From NCBI GenBank assembly GCA_003541895.1, contig DPLR01000083.1, forward strand, positions 1 through 12,293: a stretch of 12,293 nt of DNA, written 5' to 3'. The DNA comes from Cytophagales bacterium (GTDB lineage Bacteria; Bacteroidota; Bacteroidia; Cytophagales; Cyclobacteriaceae). Positions 7,450 through 12,293 of the stretch are shown piece after piece. Below the pieces are notes generated by a model that saw only the letters and a program-made list of their open reading frames with translations, ran no database searches and was not told the origin of the DNA. Position 1 is the first letter of the stretch. The number at the start of each line of letters is the position of its first letter. A program made the translations under genes and the position numbers.

Positions 7450-7927
7450 CAACAATTTCTTTATCCAAAGGCTTCACTTTGGAAGGGAAGAATTTTACAG
7501 TGCCATCGGGCTTAACCAAATATTTGCAGAAATTCCAAGTTGGCTCTTGCCCTGTTTTCTCTTTTAACCAAGCATACAACGGATGCTGATCATCACCCTT
7601 CACCGATATTTTTTCAAACATCTGGAAAGCAACTCCATAATTCTTTTTGCAGAACTCTCCTATCTCAGCATTAGTGCCTGGTTCTTGCGAACCAAAATTA
7701 TTCGCTGGGAATCCAAGAATGGTTACTTTGCTTCCGTACAGCTCGTGCAACTTTTCGAGGTCGGTGTACTGTGGAGTGTAGCCGCACTTAGAAGCCACAT
7801 TAACGATCAGTAAGGTTTTCCCTTTATATTGACTGAAGTCGATGGTCTTTCCATCAAGAGCATTTATTTTGAAATCGTACAACGAAGAGCCAGCCATAAG
7901 CATTGTAAGAAGAATAGCAGTTTTCAT
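7439..7927 (-). CDS. Glutathione-peroxidase-like thiol peroxidase, first tandem copy
   Basis: A 162-residue member of the GPx family, which reduces H2O2 and organic or lipid hydroperoxides. Catalytic residues are all present: Cys48 in SKCGYTPQY, Gln81 in NNFGSQEPG, and Trp131-Asn132 in TWNFCKYL. Cys93 (GEFCKKNYG) is placed like the resolving cysteine of thioredoxin-linked, non-selenium enzymes. The first 13 residues (MKTAILLTMLMAG) form a short, weakly charged hydrophobic leader, so export is possible but less clear than in the downstream copy; GPx proteins without a leader would begin near SSLYDFKINALDG. The next GPx gene overlaps its last 11 bases. The upstream spacer of about 85 bases separates it from the broken acetyltransferase gene and probably holds the promoter. 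Confidence 0.92.
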   Translation of the reverse strand: MKTAILLTMLMAGSSLYDFKINALDGKTIDFSQYKGKTLLIVNVASKCGYTPQYTDLEKLHELYGSKVTILGFPANNFGSQEPGTNAEIGEFCKKNYGVAFQMFEKISVKGDDQHPLYAWLKEKTGQEPTWNFCKYLVKPDGTVKFFPSKVKPLDKEIVDAL

Positions 7928-8012
7928 AGATTAGTTTTTTTTATAGAAACCCAAATTACTCAAAAAAGTTTGTTGAAGTTTAAAAATTACCCGACACATC
8001 CATCTAAATACA

Positions 8013-8540
8013 TCAACGGTGATTAGGCTTTATCCTAAAGATGTAAACCTCGTTCTCTTTGTAAATGGTCTGCTTTTCTAGTTGCATTCCAATATGCGAA
8101 GCCACTTTTTGTGATGGCACATTTGTTTTACTGATAATAGAAATAAGAGATTCGGAAAAACTATTTTGAAACGCAAAATCACGACATCGTATAGCTGCTT
8201 CTGTTGCATATCCTTTATTCCAAAATTCTGGGAGCAATGAATAGGCTATCTCTAATTCCCTTCCCTCATCGACAGTTTGTACAATTAAACCCGCATGACC
8301 AACAAGCTTGCCCGAGTGCTTTTCAATCAACGCATTCATGCCTCCCATCTCATTCTCATATCTCCAAAATTGTTTTACATACCACTATTGGCATGCATGT
8401 TCAGGCGTTTGCCTCTCTTCTACCCAATGAATGGAAGTCATCGGGTCTTGAAAAAAGGGTAGCCATTGGTCGTAGTCTGACTGCTGAATCTTGCGGAAGA
8501 TCAGCCGTTGCGTTTGCTGGCCTTTTAGGATGTATTTCAT
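8013..8540 (-). pseudogene. GNAT (RimJ/RimL-like) acetyltransferase interrupted by an in-frame amber codon
   Basis: From the ATG at 8538-8540 one frame reads MKYILKGQQTQRLIFRKI up to residue 51 (TPEHACQ). It meets TAG at 8385-8387 and then continues without frameshift as WYVKQFWRYENEMGGMNAL and the remaining GNAT fold to a TGA at 8013-8015. The two parts join into a normal length of about 175 residues: T-x-RLIFR strand 1, the SDYDQWLPFFQD helix, GKLVGHAGLI, and an acetyl-CoA region around FWNKGYATEA, followed by NVPSQKVASHIGM. Nothing is missing except the codon at position 52, which fits a single substitution (for example CAG, GAG or AAG to TAG). A shorter product could start at the ATG at 8346-8348, but it would lack strand 1 and helix 1. 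RimJ/RimL relatives acetylate protein N-termini or small molecules; the substrate here is unknown. A sequencing error is possible. Confidence 0.82.
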
Positions 8541-8560
8541 TGGAGTTTATTGAACGAGGT

Positions 8561-8585
8561 GTAGTGAGCAAAATAGTCTCACTAC
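8561..8585. repeat. Short perfect inverted repeat between argS and the acetyltransferase gene
   Basis: GTAGTGAG (8561-8568) and CTCACTAC (8578-8585) form an 8-bp stem with a 9-base loop. The adjoining bases up to about 8600 repeat related GAGTAGT and TTAGTAA words on the minus strand. It lies 27 bases after the argS stop, so it could act as an RNA hairpin or terminator for argS, but there is no T tract on either side. Function is uncertain. Confidence 0.5.
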
Positions 8586-8612
8586 TCATTACTAACTACT
8601 CAATACTTTCAA

Positions 8613-10409
8613 TCACATTTTCTCAGGCACCTCTATTCCCAACAACTTCATCGACTTTTTCAACACATCAGCCACTACTTTGGAGAATGCGATTCTGAAT
8701 TTCAATTTTGCGGAATCGCTTTCGTTGAAGATGGGAATGGTTTGATAAAATTGATTGTATCCTTTAGCTAAATCGAAAGCGAAGTTGGCAATGACTGCAG
8801 GAGAGTAATCGCGCGCAGCTTCATTCATTTTGTTGATATAATTATTGAGCATGAAGATGGAATCGCGTTCAGCCGGTTCAAGTGAAGTCACCTGCACCAA
8901 CTCTGACTCACCAGGCTTCACCCCTATCGATTCAGCCTTGCGCACAATTGCGCGGATGCGTGCGTGGGTGTATTGAATGAACGGGCCTGTGTGTCCTTGC
9001 AATTGAATTGATTCATTCGGATCAAACATCATCCGCTTCTTCGGATCAACTTTCAACAAGAAAAACTTCAACGCACCAAGCCCGATCATTTCAGAAAGTT
9101 CTTTGATCTGCTTTTCTGTTGCGTCTTCAATCTTTCCGAGTTCGCGGGTTTGTTTCTGGGCTTCATCAACCATCTCTTGCATGAGATCGTCTGCGTCCAC
9201 CACCGTTCCTTCGCGTGATTTCATTTTGCCCGTTGGCAAATCAACCATTCCGTAAGAAAGATGATAACATTTCTCTGCCCACTTGTAGCCAAGCTTTTTC
9301 ATGATCAGGAATAACACTTTGAAATGATACTCCTGCTCGTTGCCTACGGTGTAAACTTGTCCTTCTATTTTTGGAAAATCTTTAAAGCGCAAAATCGCGG
9401 TGCCGATGTCTTGCGTCATGTACACCGAAGTGCCATCGGCTCTTAATAAAACTTTTTGATCTAATCCATCCCCAGTCAGATCAACCCAAACGGAACCATC
9501 CTCTTTTTTGAAGAACACACCTTGCTCCAATCCGCGCAACACTTCTTCTTTTCCAAGCAAGTACGTCTCCGATTCATAATATAACTTCTCGAAGTCAACG
9601 CCCATTCTTTTGTAGGTAGAACCAAAGCCTTCGTACACCCAGCCATTCATGGTCTTCCATAGTTGAACTGTGTCATTGTCTTTCGCTTCCCACTTTTGCA
9701 ACATTTCAATGGCAAGCAACATGATGGGCGCTTTCTTTTCGGCTTCTGCTTCAGGCATTCCTTTCTCCATTAGTTCCTTCATCTGCGCCTTGTAGTTCTT
9801 GTCAAACTCTACATAATATTTTCCAACAAGATGATCGCCTTTAATGCCACTGCTCTGCGGAGTTTCGCCATTGCCAAACAATTTCCACGCAGCCATACTT
9901 TTACAAATATGAATGCCGCGATCGTTGATGATCTGCACTTTGTGAACGGTGTAGCCAAGGGCTTTGTAAATCTCTGCAACCGAATAGCCCAAAAAATTAT
10001 TTCGCAAGTGGCCAAGGTGCAATGGCTTGTTTGTATTGGGAGAAGAATACTCTACCATCAACTCTTTTCCATTCGATGAAAGAGTTCCAAAATTCTTGTC
10101 TGCATAAATGGATTTAAAAACTTCCACCCACACTTTGTCGGCAATCACCAAATTCAAAAATCCCTTCACCACATTGAAGCGCGAGATAATTCCGGAATTC
10201 GCAACTAGGTATTCTCCAATCGCGGTAGCCGTCTGCTCAGGTCCCTTCTTCGAAATCTTTGCCAACGGAAAACACACCAACGTGTGCGAGCCTTCAAACT
10301 CAGCATTGGTGGGTTGAATTTGCAGCTGTTCTATCGTCTGGTTGAAGAGGCTAGAGATCGCTGTAGATATAGAGGACCGTAACTGAAAGTCTAAGTTCAT
10401 GAATGGCAT
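8613..10409 (-). CDS. argS: Arginyl-tRNA synthetase
   Basis: A 598-residue class I aminoacyl-tRNA synthetase that charges tRNA-Arg with arginine in the cytoplasm. An N-terminal additional domain (about 1-110) precedes the catalytic core. The HIGH signature appears as H131-L-G-H134 within SSPNTNKPLHLGHLRNN, and the KMSKS-like loop as KMKSREG (395-401), the relaxed form usual for bacterial ArgS. LLRADGTSVYMTQDIGTA and GHTGPFIQYTHARI are conserved core blocks, the latter opening the all-helical DALR anticodon-binding domain (about 480-598). Length is normal. A second ATG three codons later (10398-10400) would start at MNLDFQL and is an equally plausible start, since neither has a Shine-Dalgarno sequence. 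The gene is divergent from the histidine kinase across a spacer of about 100 bases, which should carry both promoters; I could not pick out a convincing one. Confidence 0.96.
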   Translation of the reverse strand: MPFMNLDFQLRSSISTAISSLFNQTIEQLQIQPTNAEFEGSHTLVCFPLAKISKKGPEQTATAIGEYLVANSGIISRFNVVKGFLNLVIADKVWVEVFKSIYADKNFGTLSSNGKELMVEYSSPNTNKPLHLGHLRNNFLGYSVAEIYKALGYTVHKVQIINDRGIHICKSMAAWKLFGNGETPQSSGIKGDHLVGKYYVEFDKNYKAQMKELMEKGMPEAEAEKKAPIMLLAIEMLQKWEAKDNDTVQLWKTMNGWVYEGFGSTYKRMGVDFEKLYYESETYLLGKEEVLRGLEQGVFFKKEDGSVWVDLTGDGLDQKVLLRADGTSVYMTQDIGTAILRFKDFPKIEGQVYTVGNEQEYHFKVLFLIMKKLGYKWAEKCYHLSYGMVDLPTGKMKSREGTVVDADDLMQEMVDEAQKQTRELGKIEDATEKQIKELSEMIGLGALKFFLLKVDPKKRMMFDPNESIQLQGHTGPFIQYTHARIRAIVRKAESIGVKPGESELVQVTSLEPAERDSIFMLNNYINKMNEAARDYSPAVIANFAFDLAKGYNQFYQTIPIFNESDSAKLKFRIAFSKVVADVLKKSMKLLGIEVPEKM

Positions 10410-10508
10410 TATTGAAGGCGCAAATTAACGGTATTTGAATTAATTACAGGCTCTTATTTGATTTTACAAAATGCAAAAAACAAATACCTTTAACTTTACG
10501 TGCCGTTT

Positions 10509-11930
10509 ATGTCTGTAGAAAATTTCTTTACCCCGCGAAGCCTTGCGAAAAGCGATTCTGAGGCGCGCCTCACTTTCCTTACCGTAAAGTTTATCTGGAT
10601 TTCTACCTTATTCGCGGCCGGCTACTTCGGCTTTTCCTTTATCACGGGCCTTCTATTGCCCCGCTACTTAATGATTTTAGTAAGCCTATTGTTCCTCATT
10701 GAATTAGTAGCACTTAAATACACTTTGGTTTCTAGGAGAATGGTAGCCAACATTTTTGTAATTATTTGTTGGAGTATTATTGTCTTATTGACGTTAGGGT
10801 CTGGCGGAATCCATTCTTATGTATTACCCTGGGTTGCCTTACTCCCCATCATAGCACTTGTACTGCTCGAAGAGCGAGGCGCGTGGCTGTGGAGTATGAT
10901 TGGTCTGCTCACCGTTTTTTATTTTCTCTCGTTCGAAACCAACCCGCTCCGCAAAGAATGGTTGATTACCAATAATAACCTGTGGATCTCTTCTTTACAC
11001 GTTGGCCTGCTTTTTATTATCCTTATCCTCACCGCCATATTCGAGCGACAGCAAAAAAGATTGATAAAGAAAATTGAAGATCAAAACCACTCCCTGTTGG
11101 CATCGCAAGAAGAAATTATGCAACAGAGTTACACGGTCGAAAATCAGTACAAGTTGTTGAAAGATGCTCAACACTTAATCGATCAGCAGCACCTCGCGTT
11201 GCAATCTAAAAATGCAGAGCTTGAACATGAAATAGAAAAACGCACGAAAGACCTCTTAGAGTACACTCAACAACTAGAGCAGTTTGCCTTTATCTCTTCG
11301 CACAACCTACGTTCACCCATCGCCAGAATATTGGGCCTAGGAAATCTGTTGGATATCACCAATAACCCCGTAGACGTTAAGCTGATTCAAGAAAAACTGG
11401 TGCTCTCTGCCCGCGAACTTGATGGCGCAGTAAGAGATTTAGCCTTACTGCTTGAAGTTAAGAAAGGAAACACCGCCAGCTTCTCCACGGTAGATGTTCA
11501 CCATGAATTGCAATCCGTAATTAGAAATCTAGAAAGAGATATTCAGGAAACTGGCTGCCGCATCGATATAGATGTAAAAATGATCGGGAGCATTTACACG
11601 ATACGCCCTTACTTTATTAGCATCATTATCAACTTATTGAACAACGCTATAAAATACAGAGATCCACAGCGCCCTTTGTCAATTCAACTCTTTGGAAAGA
11701 TGGAAAATGAATTGGCCTTCTTTTCTGTAAAAGATAATGGCATAGGCATTGACCTCTCAAAACACAGCAACAAATTGTTTGGCTTATATAGCCGCTTTCA
11801 CACGCACGTGGACGGCAAAGGCATCGGATTATACCTTGTGAAAACGCAAGTGGAAATGATGGGCGGCAAAATTGAAGTCAATAGTGAAGTAAATCAGGGC
11901 ACAGAATTTAGATTCTGGATCAAAGCATAA
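10509..11930 (+). CDS. Membrane sensor histidine kinase
   Basis: With the ATG at 10509 the protein has 473 residues. The N-terminal 180 residues contain about six hydrophobic helices (near 25-47, 53-70, 79-95, 104-120, 125-141 and 158-178) with little outside sequence, so the signal may be sensed within the membrane. A helical coiled-coil region (about 180-255, rich in Gln/Glu/Lys) leads to the dimerisation and phosphorylation helix with the H-box FISSHNLRSPIARILGL (phospho-acceptor His265). The ATP-binding domain has the N box (INLLNNAIKY, about 375-384), G1 (DNGIGI, about 409-414) and G2 (GKGIGLYLV, about 436-444). The HNLRSP H-box is typical of Bacteroidota kinases. The frame opens three codons earlier at a GTG (10500), but the ATG is preferred. 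No response regulator is adjacent, so it is an orphan within this window. Confidence 0.92.
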   Translation: MSVENFFTPRSLAKSDSEARLTFLTVKFIWISTLFAAGYFGFSFITGLLLPRYLMILVSLLFLIELVALKYTLVSRRMVANIFVIICWSIIVLLTLGSGGIHSYVLPWVALLPIIALVLLEERGAWLWSMIGLLTVFYFLSFETNPLRKEWLITNNNLWISSLHVGLLFIILILTAIFERQQKRLIKKIEDQNHSLLASQEEIMQQSYTVENQYKLLKDAQHLIDQQHLALQSKNAELEHEIEKRTKDLLEYTQQLEQFAFISSHNLRSPIARILGLGNLLDITNNPVDVKLIQEKLVLSARELDGAVRDLALLLEVKKGNTASFSTVDVHHELQSVIRNLERDIQETGCRIDIDVKMIGSIYTIRPYFISIIINLLNNAIKYRDPQRPLSIQLFGKMENELAFFSVKDNGIGIDLSKHSNKLFGLYSRFHTHVDGKGIGLYLVKTQVEMMGGKIEVNSEVNQGTEFRFWIKA

Positions 11931-11938
11931 ACAGCAGT

Positions 11939-11970
11939 GGAACTAATTACGCATAGAACCTTTTTCTTTT
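11939..11970 (+). terminator. Weak candidate terminator of the histidine kinase gene
   Basis: Nine bases after the stop codon, GGAACTA and TAGAACC can pair as 2 + 3 base pairs around an AA/AA internal loop, with an 8-base loop, followed by TTTTTCTTTT. The T tract is good but the stem is poor, so this is tentative. Confidence 0.3.
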
Positions 11971-12042
11971 CTGCTAACAACCAAACACTAAATGTCCTGA
12001 CAACAAATCCAGTGAAGTATTTGAAACGTGAGTAAAAACTTC

Positions 12043-12113
12043 CTCTGCGTATCTCCGCGTCCTCTGCGGTTAAGAATGCATTTAAACCGCAAAGAACGCG
12101 AAGGGGCGCAGAG
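12043..12113. repeat. Imperfect palindrome of three 10-base units per arm, between convergent genes
   Basis: Two 29-base arms (12043-12071 and 12085-12113) are about 80% complementary around a 13-base loop. Each arm is itself roughly three 10-base units: on the left CCTCTGCGT, ATCTCCGCGT, CCTCTGCGGT; on the right ACCGCAAAGA, ACGCGAAGGG, GCGCAGAGAT. The arms are more GC-rich than the surroundings. The right arm ends one base before the stop codon of the deoxyhypusine-synthase-like gene. Read on the minus strand the hairpin is followed closely by TTTTT, so it could terminate that gene. I recall similar CTCTGCG-type intergenic repeats in many unrelated bacterial genomes; no function for them is known to me. 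Translated, they give spurious peptides such as AEDAE. Confidence 0.8.
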
Positions 12114-12114
12114 A

Positions 12115-12293
12115 TCACATATTAAGTATGTAGGCAAACATCAAAGGCGCTACGATCGTAGCATCACTCTCTACAATAAACTTCGGAGTGTGGATGTCTA
12201 ATTTTCCCCACGTAATCTTTTCATTCGGCACGGCACCTGAGTACGAACCATAACTTGTTGTAGAATCACTGATCTGGCAGAAGTAACTCCAGA
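12115..12293 (-). CDS. Deoxyhypusine-synthase-like protein, C-terminal end (runs off the right edge)
   Basis: The last 59 codons are visible, closing with TGA at 12115-12117. The peptide contains YGSYSGAVPNEKITWGKLD followed by ESDATIVAPLMFAYILNM. This matches the end of deoxyhypusine synthases, where SGA-x-P-x-E-x-x-SWGK carries the active-site lysine that forms the enzyme-substrate imine, followed by a DAT/S-IxxPL strand and helix. The lysine (WGK) is present here. In eukaryotes and archaea the enzyme transfers an aminobutyl group from spermidine to eIF5A. Bacteria generally lack eIF5A, and their homologues are thought to act on polyamines or unknown targets. The gene converges on the histidine kinase. 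Identification rests on a short fragment, but the motif is distinctive. Confidence 0.8.
   Translation of the reverse strand, partial: WSYFCQISDSTTSYGSYSGAVPNEKITWGKLDIHTPKFIVESDATIVAPLMFAYILNM

Noticed and set aside
8401..8589. Minus-strand open frame of 62 codons upstream of the acetyltransferase fragment
   Set aside because: Another frame in the same place encodes the clear N-terminal part of the GNAT domain, so this is a shadow.
8204..8698. Plus-strand open frame of 164 codons
   Set aside because: It lies antisense across the broken acetyltransferase gene, the spacer and the argS 3' end, with no recognisable domain; the minus-strand frames explain the sequence better.
10457..10492. Possible promoter (TTTG then TACCTTTA) before the histidine kinase
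   Set aside because: The spacing between boxes is 24 bases, longer than the usual range for this phylum, and the -7 box lacks the final G.
11894..12118. Minus-strand open frame of 74 codons
   Set aside because: It reads through the palindrome, giving a typical repeat-derived AEDAE peptide, and overlaps the 3' ends of two real genes in other frames.

Overview
This window looks like ordinary chromosomal DNA from a free-living member of the Bacteroidota, most likely the Cytophagales or a relative. Evidence: moderate-to-low GC; start codons without clear Shine-Dalgarno sequences; paired secreted amidohydrolases of a type common in that phylum; a MenA, SUI1 and two-domain UspA set typical of it; and at least one promoter resembling the TTTG / TAnnTTTG consensus. 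There are no tRNA or rRNA genes, CRISPR arrays, transposases or phage genes. I found no clearly new multi-gene system. The interest lies in smaller points: a broken gene, start sites that need correcting, degenerate enzyme domains and an intergenic palindrome.

Layout. Everything from position 1 to 10409 is transcribed leftward (minus strand). Reading in that direction from the right: argS (arginyl-tRNA synthetase); a GNAT acetyltransferase gene interrupted by one in-frame amber codon; two tandem glutathione-peroxidase-like genes overlapping by 11 bases; menA (menaquinone synthesis) followed at once by a 55-residue membrane protein; a two-domain universal stress protein ending in a strong terminator; a membrane-anchored J-domain protein coupled to a SUI1/YciH-type factor; and two secreted amidohydrolases, the second cut by the window edge. 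On the right, a membrane histidine kinase runs rightward, divergent from argS. It converges on the 3' end of a deoxyhypusine-synthase-like gene that enters on the minus strand. A 71-base imperfect palindrome built from 10-base units lies between these two convergent genes.

How the genes relate. Most are housekeeping or stress functions: translation (argS, SUI1 factor), protein folding (J protein), respiratory quinone synthesis (menA), peroxide removal (two GPx) and general stress (UspA). The amidohydrolase pair probably acts outside the cytoplasm; of the three amidohydrolase domains visible, only one keeps the usual metal-binding HxH motif. Several first-in-frame starts are TTG or GTG codons, or lie upstream of a terminator; I moved those starts to better-supported codons and explain each choice.
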